A DNA stretch of 23,756 nt, taken from contig JAHWKQ010000005.1 in NCBI GenBank assembly GCA_019347785.1, positions 1 to 23,756 of the forward strand, read 5' to 3'. Below, piece after piece: positions 7,174 to 14,946 of the stretch. The notes under the pieces are model-generated. The model saw nothing but the letters and a program-made list of their open reading frames with translations, ran no database searches and was not told where the DNA came from. This DNA is from Actinomycetota bacterium (GTDB lineage Bacteria; Actinomycetota; Nitriliruptoria; Euzebyales; Egibacteraceae). The position numbers were made by a program, and so were the translations under genes. Each line of letters opens with the position of its first letter. Position 1 is the stretch's first letter.

Positions 7174-10100
7174 TCAGGGAGTTGAGCGGCCCGTCCCCGC
7201 GGCGCCGGCCCGGGCGGCCCGCGGCCCTCGGCCGTCGCCCTGTGCCGCCGCGATGCCGGCGAAGCGGTCCGGGTCCTCCAGCAGGCGGCCCAGCGCCTCG
7301 GTCGGCAGGGGCCGGGAGAACAGGAAGCCCTGCCCGTAGGCGCAGCCGAGCGACCGCAGGCTCGCCAGCTGACCGGGCTGCTCGATCCCCTCGGCCACCG
7401 TCTTGACTCCCAGGGTCTTGGCCAGCGTGAGGATGCCCTCGGCGAGCTTGGCGTCCTCGGCGCCGGTCGTCAGTGAGCCGACGAAGGTCTTGTCGATCTT
7501 GATGATGTCGACCGGGAAGCGCTGCAGGTACGACAGGGACGAGTAGCCCGTGCCGAAGTCGTCGATCGCCAGGGACAGCCCGAGCGCCTTGAGCCGGTGC
7601 AGCCGCTCCATGGTGGCCTCGGCGTCGCTCATGAGGCTGGTCTCGGTGACCTCCAGGACCAGGTCACGAGCGGGCAGCCCGGAGGTGCGCAGGCACTCCG
7701 CGACCTCGTCGACGATCCCCGGGTCCTGCAGCTGGCGTGCGGACAGGTTGACGCTGACCAGCGGCCGCCGCCCGGACTCGCCCGGGGGCCAGCCACGCGC
7801 CTGGCGGCAGGCCTGCTCGAGCACCCAGCGTCCCACCTCCACGATCAGGCCGGTCTCCTCGGCGAGCGGGATGAAGTCGATTGGCGGGACCCGCCCGCGG
7901 CGGGGGTGGTCCCAGCGCAGCAGCGCCTCGAGGGCGACGACCCGGCCGGTGTCGAGCTTCAGGATGGGCTGGTAGTGCAGCTCCAGCTCGTCGTGCTCCA
8001 CGGCGCGCTTGAGGTCCGCCTTGAGCTCGAGCCGCTCGACCACCCGCGTGTGCATGCTCGGCTCGAAGGTCGTGCAGCGGTTCTTGCCCGAGCTCTTGGC
8101 GATGTACATCGCCGCGTCGGCGTTGCGCAGCAGCACGTCGGCCTGGGGTTGCTCGGCGTGCTGGGCCCGCGCGGCGCCGATGCTCGCGGTGACCGACACC
8201 TCCTTGCCGTACAGGGTCAGCGGCGCGCGCAGCGCTTCCAGCAGGCGGGCGACGACCGTGTCCACCCCGGGCGAGTCCTCGGTCTGCTCCAGCAGCACCG
8301 CGAACTCGTCGCCGCCCAGGCGGGCGGCCGTGTCGGCGGACCGAAGGCAGCCGCGCAGCCGGTCGGCGACCACCCTCAGCAGGTCGTCGCCCGCGGTGTG
8401 CCCCAGGCTGTCGTTGATGGTCTTGAAGTCGTCCAGGTCGATGAACAGCACGGCCAGCGACTGGTCGGGCTTCTCCCGGCGCGCCAGCGCGTGGCCCACG
8501 CGGTCGGCGAACAGCAGGCGGTTCGCCAGGCCGGTGAGCGAGTCGTGGAAGGCCTGCCGGGTGAGCTGCTCCTCCAGGGCCTTGCGCTCGCTCACGTCGC
8601 GGGTGGTGAGCACCAGCCCCTCGACGTTGGGGTCGTCCAGCAGGTTGCTCGCGACCGTCTCGACATCCAGCCAGTGGCCGGCGCGGTGGCGGATGCGGCA
8701 CTCGATCGTGGCCGCCAGGCCCGGGCCCCGGCGGATGACGTCGCCGAGGTACACCCGCACGTGCTCGACGTAGTCGGGGTGGACGAGGTCGAGCAGCTGG
8801 GTGCCGACCAGCTCGGAGGAGGCGTACCCCAGCACCCGCTCGATCGACGGGCTGTCGAAGCGGATCGTCGCGTCGGGCTCGACGATCATGATGACGTCGG
8901 ACGAGCTCTGCACCAGCGAGCGGAAGCGCTGCTCGCCGTGGCGGCGGGCGAGGTCCTCGAGCAGCGCCACGCTCTCCAGCGCCAGCGAGACCTGTGACGT
9001 CAGCGTCACGACGTTGTCGGCGTCCTCGGTCGGCAGGCGCTCGGCGGTGGTCACGATGACCAGGCCGCCGAGGCGCTCATGCACGGTCAGCGGCGCGAGG
9101 AACATGCTGCCGCTCGCCGCGGAGGGGAACGTCCCGTCGAGCGGTAGCGGGACCTCAATCGGCTGCAGTGAGCGCACGGCGTCGCGCGCGCGCGGCGGCA
9201 GGTGGTCCAGCACCAGCGGCTGTTGCGCCAGCGAGGCCCCCTCACCGCGGCTGGCCAGCACGGCGAGCTGCTCCTCGGAGCCGACGGCGATGCGCACCCC
9301 GACGAGATCGTCGACCACCAGCGTGGTGACCGCCTCCGCGGCGGCGTCGCAGATCTCCTCCCGCTCGGTGGCCGCCACGAGCACCGTGCCGGTTTCGCGC
9401 AGGACACGGTCGCGGGCACCGGCGTGGCGGAGGCGCTGCAGTGTGCCCTCGAGGATGCGCACCAGGCCGACCATGCGCACGATCGCCAGCAGGAAGAGCG
9501 CGCTCGTGCCACCGACGATGACGGGGACGTTGATGGGGAGCCCGCGGATGGTCTCCACGACGACGACGGTGGGCGCCGCCACCGCCACGACGACCAGGAA
9601 GGCCAGCCGGGCGCGGGTGAGGCGCCCCTCGCTGGTCCCAGTGGGCTGGGACAGGGCCACCATCGACGGGTGCAGCGCCGCCGCGCCCATGAGCAGGTAG
9701 AAGGCCATCCAGCCGATGTCGACCGGACCCCCGGTGGTGTAGCCGCCGGTCAGGGTCATGGCGCCGTAGACGGTGTCGGCCGCGAGCAGGCCCACCAGGC
9801 TGCCGCTGGCCAGGTAGTAGGCGGGCGACCGGCTTCCGCCGGCCACGGCCAGCCGCGCGGCGGACGCCAGCACCAGCACGTCCATCAGCGGGTAGGCCAG
9901 GGACACCAGCCGCTCCGGCCACGTCAGCGTCGGGTCGTCGAGGTACGGCTGCATGAGGAACAGCCACGACAGCAGGCCCAGGCTCGTGGCGATGATGGGC
10001 GCGTCGACGAGGCTGGCGGTGTCCCTGCCGGGGCTGCGGGCGCGCAGCAGCAGGAAAAGGCCCGCGATGAGGAAGGGGTAGCTGGTCAGGTAGCCCGCGT

Positions 10101-10383
10101 CGGCCAGCGAGGGGAAGGGCGACGCGATGCGCAGGATGCCCTCGTAGACGTAGTAGACGATGTCACCGCCGAGGAACACCGTCTGTCCGGCGGCGATCAG
10201 CATCCACGGCAGCCGGTGACTGGGGCGGTTCCGCGTCGTCCCGACCACGACGGCGACGACGGCGGACAGACCGATGCCGTTGTAGAGCACCAGCTTCGTC
10301 GTGGCCGTCGGGTTCAACAGCAGGTAGGCGGCCGCGACGACAGCGCCGCCCAGCAGGTACCACTGCCAAATTGTCCGCTTCAT
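7174..10383 (-). CDS. Membrane GAF-PAS-GGDEF-EAL cyclic-di-GMP synthase/phosphodiesterase
   Basis: The product is 1069 aa. Residues 1-310 hold roughly ten hydrophobic segments (a MASE-like sensor). They are followed by a GAF-like domain (about 325-475), a PAS domain (about 485-600, with DVSERKALEEQL leading out), a GGDEF domain (about 605-775) and an EAL domain (about 780-1035). The diguanylate cyclase site is intact, with GGDEF at 690-694. A product-inhibition I-site RSAD (681-684) lies exactly five residues before it. The phosphodiesterase site is also intact: EAL (819-821), N879, DDFGTGYSS (941-949), K965 in KIDK and E998. The enzyme could therefore make and break cyclic-di-GMP, with the sensor domains setting the balance. 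The last ~25 residues are Ala/Gly/Arg-rich and disordered. The ATG at 10383 has no real Shine-Dalgarno; a GATAAC box 7 bp upstream suggests leaderless translation. Confidence 0.95.
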   Translation of the reverse strand: MKRTIWQWYLLGGAVVAAAYLLLNPTATTKLVLYNGIGLSAVVAVVVGTTRNRPSHRLPWMLIAAGQTVFLGGDIVYYVYEGILRIASPFPSLADAGYLTSYPFLIAGLFLLLRARSPGRDTASLVDAPIIATSLGLLSWLFLMQPYLDDPTLTWPERLVSLAYPLMDVLVLASAARLAVAGGSRSPAYYLASGSLVGLLAADTVYGAMTLTGGYTTGGPVDIGWMAFYLLMGAAALHPSMVALSQPTGTSEGRLTRARLAFLVVVAVAAPTVVVVETIRGLPINVPVIVGGTSALFLLAIVRMVGLVRILEGTLQRLRHAGARDRVLRETGTVLVAATEREEICDAAAEAVTTLVVDDLVGVRIAVGSEEQLAVLASRGEGASLAQQPLVLDHLPPRARDAVRSLQPIEVPLPLDGTFPSAASGSMFLAPLTVHERLGGLVIVTTAERLPTEDADNVVTLTSQVSLALESVALLEDLARRHGEQRFRSLVQSSSDVIMIVEPDATIRFDSPSIERVLGYASSELVGTQLLDLVHPDYVEHVRVYLGDVIRRGPGLAATIECRIRHRAGHWLDVETVASNLLDDPNVEGLVLTTRDVSERKALEEQLTRQAFHDSLTGLANRLLFADRVGHALARREKPDQSLAVLFIDLDDFKTINDSLGHTAGDDLLRVVADRLRGCLRSADTAARLGGDEFAVLLEQTEDSPGVDTVVARLLEALRAPLTLYGKEVSVTASIGAARAQHAEQPQADVLLRNADAAMYIAKSSGKNRCTTFEPSMHTRVVERLELKADLKRAVEHDELELHYQPILKLDTGRVVALEALLRWDHPRRGRVPPIDFIPLAEETGLIVEVGRWVLEQACRQARGWPPGESGRRPLVSVNLSARQLQDPGIVDEVAECLRTSGLPARDLVLEVTETSLMSDAEATMERLHRLKALGLSLAIDDFGTGYSSLSYLQRFPVDIIKIDKTFVGSLTTGAEDAKLAEGILTLAKTLGVKTVAEGIEQPGQLASLRSLGCAYGQGFLFSRPLPTEALGRLLEDPDRFAGIAAAQGDGRGPRAARAGAAGTGRSTP

Positions 10384-10390
10384 CCACGGT

Positions 10391-10396
10391 GTTATC
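10391..10396 (-). promoter_or_regulatory. Candidate -10 element for a leaderless cyclic-di-GMP enzyme mRNA
   Basis: The minus strand reads GATAAC at 10396-10391, four of six matches to TATAAT. Only seven bases separate it from the ATG at 10383, so transcription would start at the initiation codon. A clear -35 is missing. Confidence 0.35.
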
Positions 10397-10518
10397 GGCT
10401 GACCCCGGTTGCTTCCTTAGCCCGAAGTCGCCCCCGCGGCGAGCGCCCGGTAGGCGCCGGGGGCCTGTGGGTACCAGAGGTCTTCGAGGCACTGGCACCG
10501 CGGCAGGAAAGGTCGGAC

Positions 10519-11280
10519 ATGGACACGCAGCAGGTGCTCGCACTGCGCGGTGGGAGCGCCAACGACCGCGCCGGCCGGCGCATCGGCACGGTTCAGGAGA
10601 TCTACCTCGACCGGGAGACCGATCGCCCCGAGTGGGCGCTGGTCAACACCGGGCTCTTCGGCGGGGGGTCCAGCTTCGTGCCCCTGGCCGGCGCCAGCGT
10701 GCAGGGCGACGTCCTGGTGGTCGACTACGACAAGGAGACCGTCAAGGAGGCGCCCCTCATGGAGGCCGACCAGGAGCTGCTGCCCGAGGAGGAGGCCGAG
10801 CTGTACCGTCACTACGGGCTTGACGACGCCGAACCCGCCGCGGAGCCGGATGCAACCGACCGTGACGACCTGGTCGCCGGCGGCCCCGCCGTGACCCGCT
10901 CCGAGGAGGAGCTGCACGTCGGCACCGAGCGTCGCGAGGCGGAGCGTGCCAGGCTGCGCAGGTACGTGGAGACCGAGGCGGTCACGCGGAAGGTGCCCGT
11001 GCGCCGCGAGCGGGTGCGCCTGGAGCGCGAGCCGATCACCGAGACCGACCCGGAGGCCGCCCAGGAGGCGGTCATCTCGGAGGAGGAGCACGAGGTCACC
11101 CTCACGCAGGAGCACCCGGTGGTCGAGAAGCGGCCGGTCGCCAGGGAACGCGTCCGGCTGGAGACCGAGGAGGTCACTCGCGAGGTGACCGTGTCCGAGG
11201 ACCTGCGGCGCGAGCGGGTCGAGGTCGAGGAGCCGGAGCCGGCCGCCGACCACGACACCGCCGAGCTCGACCGCCGCTGA
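10519..11280 (+). CDS. PRC-barrel and DUF2382 domain protein
   Basis: The product is 253 aa and soluble. Residues 1-80 form a PRC-barrel-like domain (GRRIGTVQEIYLD, WALVNTGLFGG, SFVPLAGA, VVDYDKE). An acidic linker runs to about 120. The C-terminal DUF2382 domain (about 125-240) is highly charged and internally repetitive: RRERVRLEREPI near 166 and ARERVRLETEEV near 213 are two copies of one beta-strand repeat, each preceded by a V..RPV/V..KVPV lead. Such proteins are widespread in actinobacteria and cyanobacteria and are usually thought to be stress-linked; the biochemical role is unknown. The ATG at 10519 has the purine-rich site AGGAAAGG six bases upstream. The open frame extends back to 9202, but that part is antisense to the cyclic-di-GMP gene and is not coding. 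A GGGTAC hexamer at 10469-10474 resembles a SigB-type -10 box, without a good -35. Confidence 0.9.
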   Translation: MDTQQVLALRGGSANDRAGRRIGTVQEIYLDRETDRPEWALVNTGLFGGGSSFVPLAGASVQGDVLVVDYDKETVKEAPLMEADQELLPEEEAELYRHYGLDDAEPAAEPDATDRDDLVAGGPAVTRSEEELHVGTERREAERARLRRYVETEAVTRKVPVRRERVRLEREPITETDPEAAQEAVISEEEHEVTLTQEHPVVEKRPVARERVRLETEEVTREVTVSEDLRRERVEVEEPEPAADHDTAELDRR

Positions 11281-11288
11281 CCGGCGCG

Positions 11289-11726
11289 CTACCCGGGGTC
11301 GCGCTCCAGGGCGTCTTTGAGGGTGACCAGGTCCGCCCGGACCTGCTGCTCGGCGGCCCGCCTGACGAGTGGCTCGCCCAGCGCCAGCGGGCCGACCAGA
11401 TCGACGTCCAGTCGCAGCGTGAAGCGGGTGCCGTCGCCGACGCCCTCGTAGCCGTACGCGATGGTGCCGGGCACCGGTCCGTGTTCGACACGCCAGGTGA
11501 TCGAGGCGTTCGGCTGGAGGTCGACGACCTCGACGGTGTGGTCGATGCGCCGCCCCAGGAACGACACCGTTTCGCGGTGGCTGGAGCCGACGGCCGTCGG
11601 CCCCCTGGAGAGACGTCGGACCTGGGTCTTGGCACGGGCCCAGGCCGGGTCGTTCTCCGGCTCGCTCGTGTAGGCGAAGACCCGCTCGACGGGACGGGCG
11701 ATGTCGACGCTGTGCTCGACGCGCAC
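11289..11726 (-). CDS. SRPBCC-family (polyketide cyclase/START-like) protein
   Basis: The product is 145 aa, the typical length of a single SRPBCC domain, a helix-grip fold with a hydrophobic ligand pocket. The opening RVEHSVDIARPVERVFAYTSEPEN is the usual beta1-alpha1 start. The strand pattern YGYEGVGDGTRFTLRLDVDL and the long C-terminal amphipathic helix (about 115-142) complete the fold. The ligand is unknown; such proteins bind lipids or aromatics or act as cyclases. The start is GTG at 11726, only 7 bp after the stop of the upstream udgX gene, so the two genes are almost certainly co-transcribed. The ribosome-binding purines lie inside the end of udgX. It converges with the DUF2382 gene with 8 bp between stop codons. 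Confidence 0.8.
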   Translation of the reverse strand: MRVEHSVDIARPVERVFAYTSEPENDPAWARAKTQVRRLSRGPTAVGSSHRETVSFLGRRIDHTVEVVDLQPNASITWRVEHGPVPGTIAYGYEGVGDGTRFTLRLDVDLVGPLALGEPLVRRAAEQQVRADLVTLKDALERDPG

Positions 11727-11733
11727 CGCGCCG

Positions 11734-12357
11734 TCACCCGCCGAGGAGGGCCGCGGCGACCGAGAGGTCGTTGACGAGGTCGCCGACGGCGGCGTCGCGC
11801 TCGTCGTCGGGAAGGCGCAGGATGGCCGAGGGGTGCAGCGTCGCGGTGCAGCTCGCGCCGTTCAGTCGGAGCACCTCGCCGCGCTGGCGCGAGACCCGGA
11901 ACGACGGGCCCAGCAGGGCCCTGGCGGCGGTGGCCCCGAGGGCGACCACCACCTCGGGCCGCACCGCCGCCAGCTCGCCCTCGAGCCACGGCCTGCACGC
12001 GGCGATCTCGTCGGCATTCGGCTTCTGGTGGATGCGCCGCTTGCCACGGCGGACGAACTTGAAGTGCTTCACGACGTTGGTGACGTACACGTCCCGCCGG
12101 TCGATCCCCGCGTCGACCAGCCCGCGGTCCAGCAGGCGACCCGCCGGCCCGACGAACGGCCGGCCGTCCAGGTCCTCGCGGTCCCCCGGCTGCTCGCCCA
12201 CCAGCATCAGCCGGGCGGTGTCGGGTCCCCGCCCGAAGACGGTCTGGCTGGCGTCGCGGTACAGGCCGCAGTTGGTGCAGGTCGCGGCCGCGTCGCGCAG
12301 GTCCGACAATCGCGGCCGCTGCGCGGGCGCGGCGTCGAACAGCGAGGGCTCGTCCAT
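11734..12357 (-). CDS. udgX: UdgX-type uracil-DNA glycosylase (4Fe-4S, forms a covalent adduct)
   Basis: The product is 207 aa. It belongs to the family-4-like uracil-DNA glycosylases but carries the marks of the UdgX branch. Motif A is GEQPGD (54-59). The R-loop is KRRIH (106-110), and H110 corresponds to the histidine (H109 in Mycobacterium smegmatis UdgX) that attacks C1' and leaves the enzyme covalently bound to the abasic sugar. Four cysteines, C27, C30, C121 and C170, are placed to hold a 4Fe-4S cluster. HPSAILR (175-181) is the minor-groove motif B. The enzyme excises uracil and caps the site, unlike a turnover glycosylase. GAGGAGG lies 7 nt before the ATG at 12357. It is the first gene of a two-gene operon with the SRPBCC gene. 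Confidence 0.92.
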   Translation of the reverse strand: MDEPSLFDAAPAQRPRLSDLRDAAATCTNCGLYRDASQTVFGRGPDTARLMLVGEQPGDREDLDGRPFVGPAGRLLDRGLVDAGIDRRDVYVTNVVKHFKFVRRGKRRIHQKPNADEIAACRPWLEGELAAVRPEVVVALGATAARALLGPSFRVSRQRGEVLRLNGASCTATLHPSAILRLPDDERDAAVGDLVNDLSVAAALLGG

Positions 12358-12398
12358 GCGGGTGCCTCCTCTCCCGGCTGCGGCGGTTGCCGTGCAGC

Positions 12399-12404
12399 TA
12401 CCCT
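12399..12404 (+). promoter_or_regulatory. Candidate -10 element (TACCCT) for the NodB-type gene
   Basis: TACCCT fits the TANNNT pattern and lies 21 bp before the GTG at 12426. The site AAGGAA follows within the short leader. No good -35 is seen. Confidence 0.3.
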
Positions 12405-12425
12405 GTCCCCAGGTACAAGGAACAG

Positions 12426-13229
12426 GTGGGCGGCAGGTTGTTCACCGGCGTCGGGGACGGGCTGCGCATGGCCACCGCACTGGTGTTGGTGGCCACTTCC
12501 ACGGCGTTCGTCGCGTCGGTGCTCACCTCCTCGGCCGAGTCGCTGGACCAGGCCCGGAGCCCGGCGAAGCGCAACGTCCACTGGGCGACCTCACGCCGAC
12601 CGGCCGGCGGCTGGAGCTGCGACAGGGGCACGGTCACGCTGACCTTCAACGACGGGCCGGACGTCCACACGCGCGCCTTCCTGCGGGTCCTGGACCACTA
12701 CGACGCCACGGCGGAGTTCTTCGTCATCGGCCGCAAGGTCCGGCGGCTCCGCCCGGTCGTCCGGCGCATGGCCGCCGAGGGACACCGCGTCTACAACCAG
12801 ACCTGGTCGCACCCGATCCTGCCGGACCTGTCCAATCGGCAGGTCAGGCGCGAGCTGCGCAGGACCCAGGCGGCGATCGTGGCCGCGGACGCTCCCGCCC
12901 CGACGGTGATGCGTCCCCCGTACGGTCAGATGGGCCGGCGGATCCTGCGCCTCGTCCGTGGCGAGGGGCTGGCGGCGGAGCTGTGGACCGTGGACTCCCG
13001 CGACTGGGACGGCCGCCGGCCGGGCCTGATCGCCCGGCGCGTCTCCCGGCTGGCGGGGCCCGGCGCGATCGTGCAGCTGCACGACGGTGCCGGCTTCAGC
13101 CACCGCACGATCAAGGCGCTTCCGCGGATCCTCGATGATCTGCGCCGCCGCGGGCTGTGCCCGGGCTTCGCCACCGCCCACCGGCGGCGGACGCTGCTGC
13201 GGCACCGAGTCCCGCCCCGCACGCGCTGA
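12426..13229 (+). CDS. Polysaccharide deacetylase-like (NodB/CE4) protein with altered active-site motifs
   Basis: The product is 267 aa. A hydrophobic segment at residues 15-34 after a basic N-terminus is a signal peptide or membrane anchor, and a NodB domain spans about 68-245. Motif 3 (RPPYG, 163-167), motif 4 (DSRDW, 190-194) and motif 5 (LHD, 218-220) are canonical. Motif 1, normally TFDDGP, reads TFNDGP, so N75 replaces the Asp that acts as catalytic base. Motif 2, normally H(S/T)xxH, reads QTWSH, so Q125 replaces the first metal-binding His. CE4 enzymes remove N-acetyl groups from chitin, peptidoglycan or similar glycans in the envelope; this one may be impaired, use another metal arrangement, or act as a binding protein. 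The start is uncertain: GTG 12426 has AAGGA four bases upstream, ATG 12468 has GGGGACGGG, and a TTG at 12387 would precede the candidate promoter. Confidence 0.85.
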   Translation: MGGRLFTGVGDGLRMATALVLVATSTAFVASVLTSSAESLDQARSPAKRNVHWATSRRPAGGWSCDRGTVTLTFNDGPDVHTRAFLRVLDHYDATAEFFVIGRKVRRLRPVVRRMAAEGHRVYNQTWSHPILPDLSNRQVRRELRRTQAAIVAADAPAPTVMRPPYGQMGRRILRLVRGEGLAAELWTVDSRDWDGRRPGLIARRVSRLAGPGAIVQLHDGAGFSHRTIKALPRILDDLRRRGLCPGFATAHRRRTLLRHRVPPRTR

Positions 13230-13243
13230 CCCCCGGAGTGGGC

Positions 13244-13249
13244 TAGGGT
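13244..13249 (+). promoter_or_regulatory. Candidate -10 element (TAGGGT) for the MDR oxidoreductase gene
   Basis: TAGGGT fits the actinobacterial TANNNT -10 pattern and lies 48 bp before the GTG at 13298. A -35 match is not evident. Confidence 0.35.
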
Positions 13250-13297
13250 CCGCCGCGGTCCCGCCGGCGGGCGGGGCGCCCAGACCGGGAGGTCGTC

Positions 13298-14236
13298 GTG
13301 CAGGCGTTGGTCGTCGGTCCCGAGCGGCGGGGCGAGGTCAACCGCAGTGAGGTGGCCGAGCCGCAGCCGGGCCCGGGCGAGGCCCTGGTGGCGGTGCGGG
13401 CGTTCTCGCTGAACCGCGGAGAGGTACGCCGGGCGCTGCAGGCCGCCGATCCCGGCTGGCTGCCCGGCTGGGACGTCGCCGGCGTGGTCGAGCGCCCGGC
13501 CGCCGACGGCTCGGGACCGGCCGCGGGCGCGCGGGTGGTGGGGCTGGTCGCCGAGGGCGGCTGGGCCGAGCGTGTCGCGGTCCCCTCCGGGAGGCTCGCG
13601 GAGCTGCCGGACGGCTGCGGCTTCGCCGACGCCTCGACGCTGCCGGTGGCCGGCCTCACGGCGCTGCGGGCGCTGCGCATGCGTGACCTGCTGGGCCGCC
13701 GGGTCCTGGTGACCGGGGCGGCCGGCGGTGTCGGGCGCTTCGCGGTCCAGCTGGCCGCGCGCGCCGGCGCGAGCGTCGCGGGTGTCGTCGGCAGCCCCGA
13801 GCGTGGTGAGGGACTTCGCGAGCTGGGTGCCCACGAGGTGCTGGTCGGGTTGCACGACCAGCGACCGCGCTACGACCTCGTGCTGGAGTCGGCGGGCGGG
13901 GCGTCGCTGGCCGCGTCGCTGGCCGCGGTCGCGCCGGGTGGCACGGTCGTGGCCTACGGCAACTCGTCCGGCGACGACACGACGTTCGCGGTCGACACGG
14001 TCTACCGGCGCGGCGGGGTCTCGCTGTACGGCGTCTTCCTGTTCGACGAGCTGGGGCGCGTCCCCTCGGCCGCCTCGGACCTCGCGTGGCTGGCCGGGGA
14101 GGTCGCCGCCGGACGGCTGTCGACCAACATCGGCGTCGAGGTCTCCTGGGACGACGAGGGCCAGCCGCAGGCCGCGCTCCGGGACCTGATGGAGCGCCGC
14201 GTGCCGGGAAAGGCGGTGGTGCGCCTCGCCACCTAG
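13298..14236 (+). CDS. MDR-family NAD(P)H-dependent oxidoreductase (quinone-oxidoreductase type)
   Basis: The product is 312 aa, a medium-chain dehydrogenase/reductase of the zinc-independent quinone oxidoreductase group. The GroES-like domain covers about 1-110 (PGPGEALVAVRAFSLNRGEV, GWDVAGVVE), without the cysteine-rich structural zinc loop. The Rossmann domain starts with VLVTGAAGGVGRFAVQLA (about 140-157), the GxGxxG-type dinucleotide loop. It probably reduces an enone, quinone or similar carbonyl with NADPH; the substrate is unknown. The start is GTG at 13298 with GGGAGG five bases upstream. The stop TAG at 14234-14236 overlaps the stop of the convergent MIP18-like gene through a shared CTAG, so the coding regions overlap by 4 bp tail to tail. 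Confidence 0.88.
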   Translation: MQALVVGPERRGEVNRSEVAEPQPGPGEALVAVRAFSLNRGEVRRALQAADPGWLPGWDVAGVVERPAADGSGPAAGARVVGLVAEGGWAERVAVPSGRLAELPDGCGFADASTLPVAGLTALRALRMRDLLGRRVLVTGAAGGVGRFAVQLAARAGASVAGVVGSPERGEGLRELGAHEVLVGLHDQRPRYDLVLESAGGASLAASLAAVAPGGTVVAYGNSSGDDTTFAVDTVYRRGGVSLYGVFLFDELGRVPSAASDLAWLAGEVAAGRLSTNIGVEVSWDDEGQPQAALRDLMERRVPGKAVVRLAT

Positions 14237-14946
14237 GCGCGGGACGGGCCGACCGCGGACCGGTCGGTGTCGCCCACGCCCGGGTAGCGGGCCGCGAGCA
14301 CGGCCCGGCAGGTTGCCGCGTTGCCCTCGATGCTGAGCCGGGTCAGACGACCCCGTCGCAGCGCCGTCTCGGCCTGCTCGCCGGTCATCGGCCGCCCCGC
14401 GTCATCGACGAGCAGCGGGGCGTCGGGGGCCGTGTCCAGCCCCAGCTCGGCGCGCCGGGACAGGTACACGTCGGTGTCGACACCCTCGGGCAGGTCGCGC
14501 AGGCGCAGCGAGGCGAGCCGGCCGGGGGCGGCGCCGGCGGCCAGCAGCCCGCGCAGCAGCCGGTCCCGGCGCGCGGCCAGCGCCTTGCGCCGGAACGTTC
14601 GGCGCAGCTCGTCCAGCTCGTCGTCGGCCAGGCCGTCGAACGTGGCCACGAACCCCCGGGAGCCGGCGACGCCGGCGTTGATCTGTCCGGACGCGAAGTG
14701 GTCGTCGAGGCCGACGTCGGCGCGGCGCACACCGGGTACTCCCACCAGCGCCGCGCGCGCGTCGGCGACCATGAGGTAGGCGAAGTTCGGGGCGCAGAAG
14801 TACGTCGGCAGGCGCAGCCGCACCCGGGCGGTGTCGCCGTCGACCTCGGCGGCCGCGACGAAGCCGAGCTCGGTGATCGGCTCGTCAAGCTCCGGATCCC
14901 GGACGCCGGCCAGAGCGTCCCACAGCGCCGCCCGGGTCGGCGTCAC
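14233..14946 (-). CDS. MIP18/DUF59-family metal-sulfur cluster assembly factor
   Basis: The product is 237 aa. The N-terminal ~100 residues are a MIP18 (DUF59/SufT/PaaD-like) domain: DPELDEPITELGFV (17-30) is the family signature, and C51 in FCAPNF is the conserved cysteine implicated in cluster or metal handling. The C-terminal ~135 residues are a helical extension without a recognised domain, giving a protein about twice the usual length. GTG at 14946-14944 overlaps the TGA of the amidohydrolase gene (GTGA), so the two are translationally coupled. The same two-gene pair is known from mycobacterial/rhodococcal propane monooxygenase (prm/mim) operons, where it is thought to help mature the binuclear-iron hydroxylase; here no hydroxylase genes are visible. 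The role in this organism is inferred from that precedent. Confidence 0.85.
   Translation of the reverse strand: MTPTRAALWDALAGVRDPELDEPITELGFVAAAEVDGDTARVRLRLPTYFCAPNFAYLMVADARAALVGVPGVRRADVGLDDHFASGQINAGVAGSRGFVATFDGLADDELDELRRTFRRKALAARRDRLLRGLLAAGAAPGRLASLRLRDLPEGVDTDVYLSRRAELGLDTAPDAPLLVDDAGRPMTGEQAETALRRGRLTRLSIEGNAATCRAVLAARYPGVGDTDRSAVGPSRA

Noticed and set aside
9202..10518. N-terminal extension of the DUF2382 protein
   Set aside because: The open frame runs antisense into the cyclic-di-GMP gene. A strong ribosome-binding site precedes ATG 10519, where the PRC-barrel domain begins.
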